From assembly GCF_901933205.1 (NCBI RefSeq), contig NC_044574.1, positions 16,849,733 through 16,913,732 on the forward strand: a DNA stretch of 64,000 bases, written 5' to 3'. Positions within the stretch are counted from its first letter, which is position 1, and each line of letters opens with the position of its first letter. The notes under the pieces were generated by a model. It saw only the letters and a program-made list of their open reading frames with translations, had not been told where the DNA came from and made no database searches. The stretch comes from Camarhynchus parvulus. Taxonomy: Eukaryota; Chordata; Aves; Passeriformes; Thraupidae. Of the stretch, positions 39,138-49,837 are shown in pieces. The translations under genes were made by a program, and so were the position numbers.

Positions 39138-39318
39138 TCATTTAACTGAATGTTGATGATGGATATTTTCACGAGGGGTGTGTACTCGCAGTGTTGTATA
39201 GCCAGTCACGGTAAGGCCAGAAGCTCCTGGCAGCAGAGGATTTGTAGCCGCATTCTGGTTAGCATCAAGATGGTAAACAGGATGAAGAAAGCAAGCATTT
39301 ATCTGGCTTCTAAATATA
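39138..39318 (-). other. Candidate terminal exon or chance open frame
   Basis: On the minus strand an AG at 39319-39320 is followed by about 59 codons ending in TGA at 39138-39140. The translation has a balanced composition (ends ...TPRENIHHQHSVK) unlike the Phe/Lys/Ile-rich chance frames around it. Against a real exon: the sequence before the AG is not pyrimidine-rich, I recognise no protein, and the same interval is open on the plus strand. I rate it as probably chance. Confidence 0.1.
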
Positions 39319-40250
39319 TGGTGATTGTGTATTTTCCCAGACAATGTTCCTGAGCCATTCCACCACCCACTACTCCTTTTTTTCATCACCATTTCTATTC
39401 CAACTCAGAACTTCTATATTCAAAGTGCAGTCTGGCTTGTATTGCTTTGTATTTCTAGACCTACAATTTGGAAACTGGTAATGTTGCCTTTTCCAAACGA
39501 TTTACTATTTGGGAAATGGTATTCTTTCCCCTCTCTTCAGCTGTGCTAACAGTAGATTTGCATGAACATAAACTCAGTACCTGTGGACTATACTGTCATG
39601 ATTTCAATTCACCAGACTCCATCAGTGATTGCACTGTTAGCAGTTGTATTCATGTCAGCAGTTGTAGTCAGGAAGATAAAATTCAGCATTTCTCTGCTGA
39701 AGATAATCCCAAAGGCAGGTGAAGCCATGTGAACAAAGGATAAACGGAGGAGAGTGAAGGAACCTCATTACAGGGTTCTTAGAATAAAAATGTGAGATCC
39801 AAAAGCAATGTGAAAAGTACTCCTTCTTAATCTCTATTATTTAATTGAGCTGATGATTTCCTCACTAATCATGGAGTATTTTTGTAGAATGTGTTGTTTT
39901 AAAAGCTTCATATAGGCATGTCACCATTCCCAATGATCCTATCATATATCTAAATAGATTAAAAATACTGCCCCTACTCAGAATACTTCCAAGCTCTGTA
40001 TTTGTATTCAATAAATAGTTTTGGAATACCATATTCAGCAGAGCAACAGCACAGGAGTTGCTCCAAAAGGACAGACATGCTTAACTTCAACTGTTCACAC
40101 TCTAACTTATTCCAGAATCAAGGCAATCTATCTCAAACTATCAACTTTCCAAATAATAGCACAGATTTCTTTGTTAGTGAAGAGTTTCCAACTAAGAGCA
40201 CAAACTGTTTTATTATTCTTATTGCTTCCACTTCATGACCTTCATGACCT

Positions 40251-40649
40251 TTGGGTGCACACAGATCCTACAGCCCCTTGTCTCCCAGCAATTATACTGT
40301 TTCTCCAAGTATCCCTCACCAAACATTATCAGACACCATATTTACCCTAGACAGAAATGATAGATTTTTTTCTGTGGTTCCTGAGACCTCAAGTAATAGT
40401 TTGAAACCACATTTTGCTAGCTATTCCTTACAGGACTACTGGGTGGGACATAATCTATTGTCAGTTTATCTTCACAAGAGCAATGCAATGTATAAAAAGT
40501 TCCTTAAGATGCCTAGTAAAGGAGAATATGCTATAGCTGTATCATCAATTGGTCTGAAGACAGAGGAAAATAGTTTTCTTCTCCTTGCTTCAAATGCCAA
40601 AAATTTGGAGAATTATATCTCATTTTGTCATGCTTATATGGGAATGTAG
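40251..40649 (+). other. 132-codon open frame, likely not a gene
   Basis: This is one of the longest open frames outside mobile elements. Upstream, the same frame is open at 40002-40238, then blocked by two stops that lie in a tandem 'ttcatgacc' duplication at about 40233-40250. A third frame-mate lies at 39468-39722, with several stops between. This could be a decayed coding exon or a patch of low stop density. No domain, signal peptide or family resemblance was seen, and no splice sites are convincing. Confidence 0.1.
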
Positions 40650-43574
40650 AATGGTTCTGTACTTTACAGATTAAAGGATCCTAAAATATTTTCCAGCTAT
40701 TAGAACTGCTTTTTTAGGATTTCTCATCTGCAGCTTTGGATTCCTTATGCATGACAAAATTGGAGACACTAGAGAAACATTTACAGGAATTAGTATTTCA
40801 TTAAGCAGCCTGTTTGTTGTAAACTTAAAAAACAAAGTGCAAACCATAAAATATTGAATGCACGGAAATGTATATTGCTATTTTTTCAGAAAAAGGAAAC
40901 ACTAAAAATACTATTAATAAATGCAACAACTAAATTAAGGATATGCAATGTCAAAGGAGAAAGATGTAAGGAATTTACAGTCAATATTACATATTATCAT
41001 CCAAATAGCTGACTTCATGACTTGATTTCAGAAAAAAATAATTTTCATCTGATTCAGTCACTTTCTCACAAAAAAGTGTGACTTTTCAAGAAATCATAAA
41101 TGTTACAAAAGGGTTGAAGCTTGTCGAAAAGTTAAATATAGAATGCTTGAGGAATACTGTGTCATGAAAGATTTAAGGATGTATGTGTGTATTCTTCAGA
41201 AGCTTAATGATAGAAATATTCTCTCAATACCTTAAAACTTGTGATATTTATTATATTCACTGCTGTCACAAATTCAGCAGTGGAATATATATAATAACTA
41301 CACATATATACATATGTTCCTTATATAAATAGACTTGCTGAGATTGCAGAGACATGCTAAATATCCTGCTAAGGCTAAACTTCTAATTAAAGTTATTTTC
41401 CTTCTATCTGAAAGTATGTTAATATATATTTCTACTACATATTTATGTTTAGGAAAAAAAAGTATTACATTTTAAAAATTACAATACTATTGTTTTAAAT
41501 TCTGAATTCATACTGAGTTGGGAAACTGAGGTCAAAAGATGGTTATCCTAAGGCAATGAATTCTATGTAGTTAATAGACCACATTTGGAGCTTTTATCAG
41601 ATTTCTTCTTCCACAGGCATTAACTTGCAGGTTGCACAGGAATCATGTATTCAATGGCTCTGTTGATAGCCTGGCTATGGGAGCAAAAGTAAGTGAGAAG
41701 GATGTGTGTATTCCTATGCATTAAATTGATAAGGTCCAGGCTCAGTGGCCTGAGCACATACACAGACATGCCTTCTTGAATTTTGGAGGTGATAAGAGCG
41801 GAGCAGAGACAGCCACACACACTGTCTCTTCAGAGTCGTGCTGCAGACAGCCGTGATTGCTCAATATCTCTAAGCCCCCCACCTAAGAATGAAAAAGTGC
41901 TAGAATGAAAACAAGACCTGCCTAACTACCTCATGGCCCACATTTTATCACTGAATCATGCTGTAAAAAATGCTTTTACCCCTTCAAGTCAAACCCCAGT
42001 GCATCTGAGTGTGAGAGGATACATAAAGATGACATGGATATTAACCCAGACAAAAAGTCTGCTTGGTAATTTTGCTCTGTGAATGCTTGCTCACCATCCT
42101 TATTCAGAAACAGACAACTAGTTGAATTACTGGAGACTGCCTAGTCCAGCCAAGGTGAGCTTCTCAGGAGACCTTTGAGGAACCCACCTCACACAAACTC
42201 TGTTCTGCAGTGGTGGCCACAGCCCAAGTGTCAGGCAGGCATGGTAACAGCTGAATACAGGGCTCCCCATCTGCTCAGAGAATGCCTCTCCCAGATAATT
42301 TGGAATGGCTGTCTGGATATGGGGTTTCAATGGAAGGAGGATCACCAGAGTAGAGCCAAGGTTAGTGGGAACTGCTCCTCTGCACTTTAGGAGCTGTAAG
42401 GATTCACAGGAAGGTAGCAAAGACAGGTCAGGTATAAATACAATGGGGTTTTTTTTTTCTCTGTCTACAAGATGTACAACTCTTGTGCCTGGAGTCAAGT
42501 ATTTCTCTGTTTTTGCATGCTACAGCTACAAACCAGGATGAGAATAACCAAAACTGAGTGGCCATTCTGGACAATAAAATTACTTTTATAGAACACAGTT
42601 TGCTATATATCAGTAGGTTTTTATGTTTTGTAAAAGGAGGATGCGTTGAGCAGCAATAAGAAAATCTGACTGACTATGGGGATGCTGCACTTTGGATCAG
42701 GTGAGCCATTCTGGGAGGAAGGAAGATTGCTTCCACCTGAGAACTTGAGACATGCTGAATTTGAGAATTGGCCAGACTGGTTGGATAATCAGGGTGAATG
42801 AAAATACATTTATTTTAGAAATGTTTAGAGGTCATTGGTAGTAGACTTGCTTACAATAAAGCCACAGCTAAATCTCAGGGCAAGAAGAGAAAAGAACATT
42901 CTTTAGACACCCTGAGAAGATTATTTAAGCTTTATATCTTCAGAAAGTCTCATGTATCTCCCAGAAAGCCAAACTAGAAGAAAAAAATATTTTCTTGCAA
43001 AGATATATGGACAACATTCATTAAAAAGGAAAAATTTGTCAAGCATCTTTTTAATGAGTGGTGTTCTCAACTCTAAAGGTTTTGTCAAATTTACTTAATC
43101 TTAACCATTTGCTTTCAAAAATTAATGATTAAAACAAATACCTATACTTCAAAGTTTCAATATTTGAAGTCATATGATGTCATAAAATTCACAGACCCCA
43201 CTCAAAAAAAAACCCCAAAACCAAACAAATTTAAATGATAACTTTAAGTATGATTCGGTTGCAAGCAGCTAGTTAGAACTAAAGCATCCAAAATAAACAG
43301 AAAAATAAAAGTAACCTTTGAGATATAGCTATAAATAAACACAATTTCATGGCTCTGTATACCTCATTTGACCATTGAACCTTTTGCTTTAGAACTGTGA
43401 GACAGTTTAATGACCATTTTCACAGAGATAAGAAGAGAATATTTTTAACATTAATTTTAATAAAATTAAAACTTTTGCAAAATAATAAGTAAATTACTTA
43501 CTAACATTAATTTCTAAATTACATTTTGAGTTTATGAATAACTTATATTAAACACCCGTCACCTTGTTTCAAGA

Positions 43575-43578
<4 letters not shown>

Positions 43579-43632
<54 letters not shown>
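43579..43632. repeat. (AT)27 microsatellite
   Basis: Twenty-seven perfect AT units without interruption. The array is self-complementary, so it can extrude as a cruciform and is expected to be highly length-variable. It lies in unique sequence, unlike the (AT)24 array at 49494-49542, which lies inside an LTR. Confidence 0.97.
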
Positions 43633-43636
<4 letters not shown>

Positions 43637-46600
43637 TAGTGGAGGTTAAACACTTCTAGATCGGGGTTTTTAAACAGCTGACACAATTACAAAGAAAGGC
43701 CAATAGCATATTTAGTATGGGCCTATATTAGCATGAAGTAAGCAGTTTTGGATGCAGCATTACCACAGATAGAAATGCTTTCATCTTCATAAATGGTATG
43801 ATATTGTTTTATACAAACAATATCTGAATCCAGTCCCTAAGATTGGCTAGATAGGTAGATAGATGTACAGATAGATTGACAGACAGTTTGTAACAGAAGA
43901 GAAACTAGCAAGTGAAGCAATTGTTTTAGCATGTAAGTAGGTTTTAGTAACACAGATGGTGCTTTTTTGTTGTTGAAAGCGTGTTAACTAAACTATTTCC
44001 ATATGTTGATTTACGTAGTTTTACTGCTGCAGATTGTAACACAGCCCTTGACAAGAGACAGAGCAGATCTCAAAACTCAGGGGGAAGACAGAAAATCACA
44101 GCTACTGGTACAAACAGAAAAATGGAAACAGTGCTTGCACGTCCTGTGAAGGTTGTGTAGGTAGAGTCATAATTCTGTGCTTAAAAGCATTACAATATAA
44201 AGTTTTCTTCTTGGTATCAACATATCTTCTAACAGTCCCTGCTGCTGATCTTCCAAATTCCCATAAAGACTCTTGAATGACAGTTCTTTCATGCTGCTCT
44301 GCAGACCAGGCTTCTGCATCATTACCAACTTAGGAATCTCCATCTAGAGGATGTTTCTAATTAATGTTGTCTTGAGGTTTTTTAAATAGAGGGATAATGG
44401 ACAAGGATCCCAGACACATTCTTCTGTTCCCTGCCCTCACTCTGGAGGAAGACACCCTCTTAGAATTACAAATGGCTTTGAGCTGGCAAAGCAGTTTTAT
44501 GAAATAGACAGGTTCATATACATTCATAAAAATGAGTTTATGGCACTTAACATGGAATGTTCAGTAAAGCTATCAAGTAGACATGGAGGAGAAAAAATGT
44601 GGAACCTCTGCTGAATTCTGTGAGATTTCCTATACTATGCTTGCAAAAAAAAATCTGAAATCAAGGGGGATTTTCCTTTTTTAAATTCTTGCTTGCAAAA
44701 TCATGTTTGACAAACAGGAACTTGATATCACTGCTCCTTGTTCCACTTTCTACATTCTATAATGAAATAGTTTATTCTGTTCTGAAAGGGCTAATGTTGG
44801 TTAGTTTTCTAACATCTACATGTAATCATCTACCATCACTTAAGAAACAGTATTTCAGAATATAGAACAAATACATTTATTTCTGGGTGTTTCTTAAGCT
44901 TCAGGTGGCAGTAGATGTCACTGGATCTCATTAGGAAGTGAAAAACCAAATATATCCTCTATTTTTTAAAATTTATTTAAACCGTAGGAAGAATGATTTC
45001 ATATAAATCATTAGGATTTGTCACTTGCATATGATCTCAATGTAAATTAACAGTAAATATTCCATGACTTAAAGTAGCAGACATATGTCTAACTTTGAAC
45101 CAAAAATAAAGGCTTGAGTAGAGGTTGAGTAGAGGCTTTTGTCCTAATGGAGAAAATTAATAAATAGCACTACAGTCTCATCTATATATTTATATAGTCC
45201 CTTTTATCCACAATTTGTTCTCAGAAGACTTAAAAATTTATTTCAAAATAATTCAATTGCAATTTCATTAAAAACTTAAATTAAATATTATGGCAGAAGC
45301 TCAAACTTAGAGACAGAAGGCAGGGGACAAAATATAATGATAGTTTCACCTGTCCTATTGCACATATCCTTATACTACATTACTAATTAGGGATATTATT
45401 GATCTCTGGGGGAGTTTAAAATAGAACCTTTTAACATATACATGGGAGTAGAAGATGTGTCTGAGAGCATTCAAAATTTTGATTATAAAAAACATGCTCA
45501 GACCATCTGATGTGCAATACCAGTAGGTCTCCCATCGTTGTCTTAGTATATAAAAAGCCTATGGCAATTTGTTCTCATGAGTAAATGGAATAGTAACAGC
45601 TCTCCTTGGAGTTAAGCAGAATCTTTTTGATTAAATATATTTGTCATAAAGAGATCAAACAACTAAAAAAGAAAGCAGAACGGTGTTCATAAAATCTTTA
45701 ATTACAAAAGGTTTGTGGGATCTATGATGGAGCCTTTCATTAAAGCCAGGCACAAGCAAGCTAGTGATTGGTCACTCCGAGTTTTTGTGTGAAATCATCT
45801 CCACCTTTAACCACCCATTAGTCTTGCATTCATGGAATATCAAAGAGATGCAAAAGGAGACACTGAAGGAAAAATGCAGAGGCTAAAAATTGAGTAGTTA
45901 TAACACATTGTTCCTTTTGTCCCCTACCTTACACTCCCTATGCCCTCCAGTAAAAGCCCTATTGTAGATTTTGTGAAGATAAGAAGTGAGGCTGGCACAA
46001 CTCCAGTAAACAAATCACTCAAAACTCTCCTTCACCCACACACAGTAATGATAACACATTTAACATGCTCAAAGTTATTCCCAGGATAAACCTTCCCTTG
46101 TGGCTTCCCTCTTTTCTTCACTCCCTAGCCACACCTACACTCCTACAATATAGAACTTCAGCGTGCAAACTCAGATTTGTATGCACTCAGGCTGTCCTCC
46201 AAATTGCTCAGGCTGTGAGGTCACACTTCTCTACAAGTACACTATCTGTATGTATATGAAATACCTCAAGTTTCAATACAGCCTACCAATGGATAATTTG
46301 AGCAAAAAAAAGCAAGGCATAAGACTTTTTAGCTTTCTTACTTTCACTTTTCCCAGAGGGGAAGTAGCAAAGGTCTTTTCTGCCCAGGCTAAATCCTCTA
46401 ATAAATCAGTTTCTGGTGTAGAGTGGAGTTCTGCATCGCTCATGCTGAAGTGTATGTGTGAGCTGAGGAAAGTATGTCCATTCTAAATCACTGGAAAAAC
46501 TGAAGAGGATAGTACCAAGCAGTATGTGTTCAGAAAATCTGTACTGCATGGTGGAAAAAAACCCCATAGGGGTTGGAACATTTTATGGCTACACTACTAA

Positions 46601-47689
46601 AAATCATGCCCTTGCAATGCAGCCTAAGATATTTCAATTCCTTAGTTTGGCTTTAAATTAGGATATAAAGGTGTAATAATGTTGTAAAATTTATTATTGA
46701 CAGGACTTCCTGATGCCAGTGGAAACTGGGGAGATCACATCACATGAAGACAATATCACTCATATGTAGATTCAACTTCACAAATTTGCCAAGGGGAGAA
46801 TTTTCCTGGATTTTCTTACATATTTATTTTACTTAATAAACAACTTCTGTATCATGACGCCCAAGACAGTCAGAGAAGTGAATTGTTCTGACAAGGAATG
46901 CCATAAAACATGCTGAGTCCACCAAACCTTAGATTCGTTTCGTGTTTTTTGTTGGGTTTGGTTGGAGTTTTCAGTTTTTTAGACTGATTGTTCTAGAGGG
47001 TTTGCAAGGGGGTGGTGGGTATATATGTGTAATTTCCTACAGTCACAGGAAAACAACTGACTGGAAGAATACAGCACCATCACCACCAGAGAGGATAGGA
47101 TCTGACTAAAGGAGAGAAAAAGACATTTACAAGAAATATATGTACTACTAGGCAAGAATAAGCAAGGGATTCATGTCACAAGGTGCAAGGAGCTGGCCTG
47201 GAGTCATTGGCACAGACATATACAATATAAGGACCAAAATCTAAGATATTGGGTTATTTTGCATATGACCCTCTGTTTAAGATTGTGATCAATACTCCAA
47301 ATAGACCACAATATTAGCAATAATTAAAGTACATGTTCAACCATGCAAGGTCAGTGGTAAAGTCAGCAGCTTAAGTCGTGTCAATGAATCATGTGAGTGC
47401 AAGACTAGGCAATGTAAGGATTGCTGAGGGGCAGATTAACTCACTGTGAGCAGGTGAAGGCTTGGAAATGTGCAGCAGACAGCTTCTAAAAGAGACTACT
47501 CATATAAAGTATGAGACTTCTGTTAAAAGAGAAATGATATTACAGCAGCAAGGTTTTGTGCCTAGTGCCTAAGCCAGTTATTAGCAGGGAGGAAGAAATT
47601 AAATATGAGGTACTCACAGTGCAGAAATCTTTTTTTGTGCTGCTTCTTCTGTCCCTTAAACTGGCCACTGAACCTGGTTGTTCAAATCT

Positions 47690-48051
47690 GCCATGAGCAG
47701 GTAAAGCAGAACAAAATGGAGCCTGAGGATTTAGGCTGAGAGAGCTGAGAGTCGATGTAACAAGACAACTGAAACAGTATTATATGAGGGAGGAACTTAT
47801 CCTGCAAAGACAAAGAGGAAAAAAGGAAGGGGTAGTGATGGCAATATATGTTATATCTTAAAAACATTTTGTCTCTTAAGTGCAAAGAAAATCATGGGCA
47901 ATGGCAAAGGTGAAAGTATGGTGTTGCTATAATGGAATCATCCACTATATACCACCAGAGCCAGAAGAAGGGAATGATGGATTTTGTGAGCAAAAAGAGA
48001 AGCCATTCAAACAACCAGGTTTACAAATAGATGTGAATTTGTAGAGCCCAT
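47690..48051 (+). mobile_element. Ancient CR1/L3-type LINE, segment 1 (endonuclease part)
   Basis: Part of one old LINE that continues at 49159-49404 and 49838-51210. Landmarks are 'gggaggaacttatcctgcaa' near 47790, the 'gtgatggcaatatatgtta' block at about 47833-47852, and 'tatataccaccagagccaga' at about 47946-47965, which corresponds to the 'Tyr-Arg-Pro-Pro' region of CR1-type endonucleases. No frame stays open, so it is a dead remnant. The left limit is uncertain and could extend to about 47000. Segment 1 stops exactly where the minus-strand LTR at 48052 begins. Confidence 0.6.
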
Positions 48052-49158
48052 TGTAGTGTGTTGACCCTATCTGGATGCCAAGCACCCACCAAAGCTGCTC
48101 TATCACTCCCCTCCACAAGTGTACAGAGGAAAGAGAATATAATGAAAACTCGTTACTTGAGACAAAGAGCAGAAGAGATCACTCGGCAAATATCAAGGGT
48201 AGAACAGACTCAGCTTGGGAATATTAATTGACTATATTACTAATAAAATCAGAGCAGGTAATGTGAAGTAAAATAAATGTTACAAACACCTTCCTCCTAC
48301 CTCTCCCTTCTTCCTGAGCTCTTCCTCTTCCCCCAGTGGTACAGGGAGTCAAGGAATGGCAGTCATGGTTAGTTCATCACACATTGTTTCTCTCGCTGCT
48401 CAGGGAGAAGAGTCTGTTCCCTGCTCCAGCATGAGATCCCTCCCACAGGACACAGTTCTCCATCAACTCCTCTGATGCAAGTCCATCTCATGAGCAAGAG
48501 ATGTCTGCAAGCTTCTGCAGCGTGGGTCGCTTCTCCATGGGGTAGAATCTCTCAGGCGCAGCCTGCTCCAATGTGGGTCCCCCAACAGGGTCACAAGTCC
48601 TACCAGGAAATCTCCAGTGGAGGCTGCTGCTTTCATGGGCCCAAATTCTGCTTTCAGGCGTCCACCTGCTCCAGTGCAGGTGTCCTCCATGGGCTACAAG
48701 TGGATTCTGCATCCTTATGGATCTCCATGAGCTACAGATATACAGCTGCTTCTCCATGGTCTTCACCATGGATTGCAGGGGAATTTCAGCTCTGGTGCCT
48801 GGAGTCCCTCCTTTCCCTCCTTCTTCACTTACCTTGATGTCTGTAGAGTCGTTTCTTTCATGTATTCTCTCTCTGCTTTTCTCTGTCTGCAATTAAATCT
48901 TCACAATAACTTTTTTTCTTCTTAAATATGCCTCCACGGAGTCATTACTATCATTCCTGATTGGCCAGCAGCCAGTCTGTCCTGGAACTGGGTGGCATTG
49001 TTTCTGCAGACATAGGGGAAGCTTCTGACTGCCTCCCACAGAAGCCACCCCTGTAACTCCCCTCCTACCAAAATCCACCCTCGCAAACTCAATACCACTG
49101 CAAAGCACAACGCTGTGAGGGCTGCTATGGGAAAATTAACTCAGACTCAATATAAACA
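48052..49158 (-). mobile_element. Long avian ERVL-type LTR inserted in a LINE
   Basis: Read on the minus strand, the LTR starts near 49158 with a 'gagttaattttcccatagca' block and ends at 48052 (…cacactaca). Landmarks in order are: a CCAAT-type element near 48960; 'atatttaagaagaaa' around 48917-48931 as a possible TATA region; a central stretch at about 48430-48800 of degenerate repeated units rich in 'ctccagtgtgggt'-like words; and a 3' end shared with 1266-1512. The polyadenylation signal is decayed: minus-strand AATATA at 48233-48238 where the plus-strand copy has AATAAA. No internal retroviral genes adjoin it, so it behaves as a solo LTR. A target duplication is not clear; the right end could be off by tens of bases. 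It is flanked on both sides by pieces of the same LINE. Confidence 0.8.
48488..48892 (-). other. Open frame inside the LTR, not an independent gene
   Basis: A 134-codon minus-strand frame covers the central repeated part of the LTR. It persists because the degenerate units are GC-rich and poor in stop codons; the plus strand is open over much of the same interval too. There is no retroviral domain in it, and it should not be annotated as a host protein. Confidence 0.7.
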
Positions 49159-49404
49159 TTCACTCCGTGAAAAGGAAGATAGCAAAGGGGCCAAATCAGT
49201 TTGTAAACTTGTATGCATTTTAATGACTTCTAAATATGAGAACATCAATGAGACATCAATGGACAGAAAGTGTAGAAAATGGTTAATAACACCTAAATAG
49301 AAAATATCTAGAGAGAAAGTGAAATTATGGAGTTCATGATCCTTAGGAAAAAAAAAAAGAGGGACTGTAACAAAACAAAAATCAGGCATTTCTAGAAAGT
49401 GGGC
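49159..49404 (+). mobile_element. Ancient CR1/L3-type LINE, segment 2
   Basis: Continuation of the LINE between two LTR insertions. The 'atggagttcatgatcctta' block at 49327-49345, a run of A, and then 'aaacaaaaatcaggcattt' match the order expected between the endonuclease and reverse-transcriptase parts of CR1/L3 elements. Its last six bases, GTGGGC, are the left copy of the target duplication of the next LTR. Confidence 0.6.
49399..49404 (+). repeat. Target-site duplication, left copy (gtgggc)
   Basis: GTGGGC directly precedes the TG end of the LTR at 49405 and is repeated directly after its CA end. A perfect 6-bp duplication is typical of ERVK/betaretrovirus-like integration. Confidence 0.85.
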
Positions 49405-49477
49405 TGTGACAGTGGTCACTGGGGTTTTCAAGTGCGGGAAGAGATAAGAATGTTGACTCCATGTACAGAAGGCTTGA

Positions 49478-49483
49478 TTTATT
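49478..49483 (-). promoter_or_regulatory. LTR polyadenylation signal AATAAA
   Basis: Minus-strand AATAAA in the LTR, about 75 bases before its 3' end. The hexamer is intact and could end minus-strand transcripts; a partly overlapping A/T-rich context (ATAAAATAATAAA) offers a second near-signal. Confidence 0.55.
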
Positions 49484-49490
49484 ATTTTAT

Positions 49491-49493
<3 letters not shown>

Positions 49494-49542
<49 letters not shown>
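49494..49542. repeat. (AT)24 microsatellite inside the LTR
   Basis: Forty-nine bases of uninterrupted AT dinucleotide lie within the solo LTR, immediately upstream of its polyadenylation signal in LTR orientation. Other copies of this family, as I remember them, have only a short ATATAT here, so this looks like an expansion after insertion. Confidence 0.95.
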
Positions 49543-49544
<2 letters not shown>

Positions 49545-49831
49545 ATTATAACTATACTAAAAAGAAAAGAAGGAAAGGTTTCCTCAGAAGCTAGCTAAGC
49601 TAAGAATAGAAAAAGAATGGTAACAAAAGCAGCTGGCTCGGACCGAGAGCGAGAGCCAGCTCTGCTGTGACTGGTCACTGAATCAAAACATCCACCCGAG
49701 ACCAATCACAGACCCACCTGTTGCATTCCACAGCAGCAGATAACCATTGTTTACATTCTGTTTCTGAGGCCTCAGCTTCTCAGAAGGGAAAATCCTAAAG
49801 AAAAGGATTTTCACAAAATATGTCTGCGACA

Positions 49832-49837
49832 GTGGGC
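49832..49837 (+). repeat. Target-site duplication, right copy (gtgggc)
   Basis: Exact copy of 49399-49404 directly after the LTR end. It runs straight into LINE sequence ('ttctctaaattcatagaact'). Confidence 0.85.

Larger units (their letters stand above)
36716..47689. other. Gene-free sequence with an open-frame-rich patch
   Basis: About 11 kb without a confirmed gene. It includes a 10-bp hairpin at 38605-38628, the open-frame-rich patch at 39138-40650, a GC-richer stretch at 42130-42420 open on both strands, and a long AT dinucleotide array at 43579-43632. A degenerate GATA/GACA run lies near 43855-43890. Part of 47000-47690 may be further decayed LINE sequence, but I could not match it reliably. 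Confidence 0.5.
49405..49831 (-). mobile_element. Solo LTR of a passerine-type ERV with 6-bp target duplication
   Basis: A complete 427-bp LTR with TG...CA ends and flanking GTGGGC copies (49399-49404, 49832-49837). On the minus strand it begins 'tgtcgcagacatattttgtg', a start I associate with a common songbird LTR family. It carries CCAAT-like 'gattggtct' near 49705, and a polyadenylation signal AATAAA at 49483-49478 just downstream of an expanded AT array. No internal sequence remains, so the provirus was reduced to a solo LTR by recombination between its LTRs. It interrupts the old LINE between segments 2 and 3; joining the flanks restores LINE order. The 6-bp duplication suggests an ERVK-like integrase rather than ERVL (usually 5 bp). 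Confidence 0.9.

Noticed and set aside
42127..42498. 123-codon minus-strand open frame as a gene
   Set aside because: Lies in a GC-richer patch where plus-strand frames are also open; no similarity to a known protein and no exon signals.
43855..43890. GATA/GACA tetranucleotide array
   Set aside because: Only a few imperfect units; too degenerate to call as a microsatellite with confidence.
48463..48896. Several open frames on both strands as genes
   Set aside because: All fall within the repeated centre of the ERVL-type LTR and share its composition; no retroviral or host domain is present.
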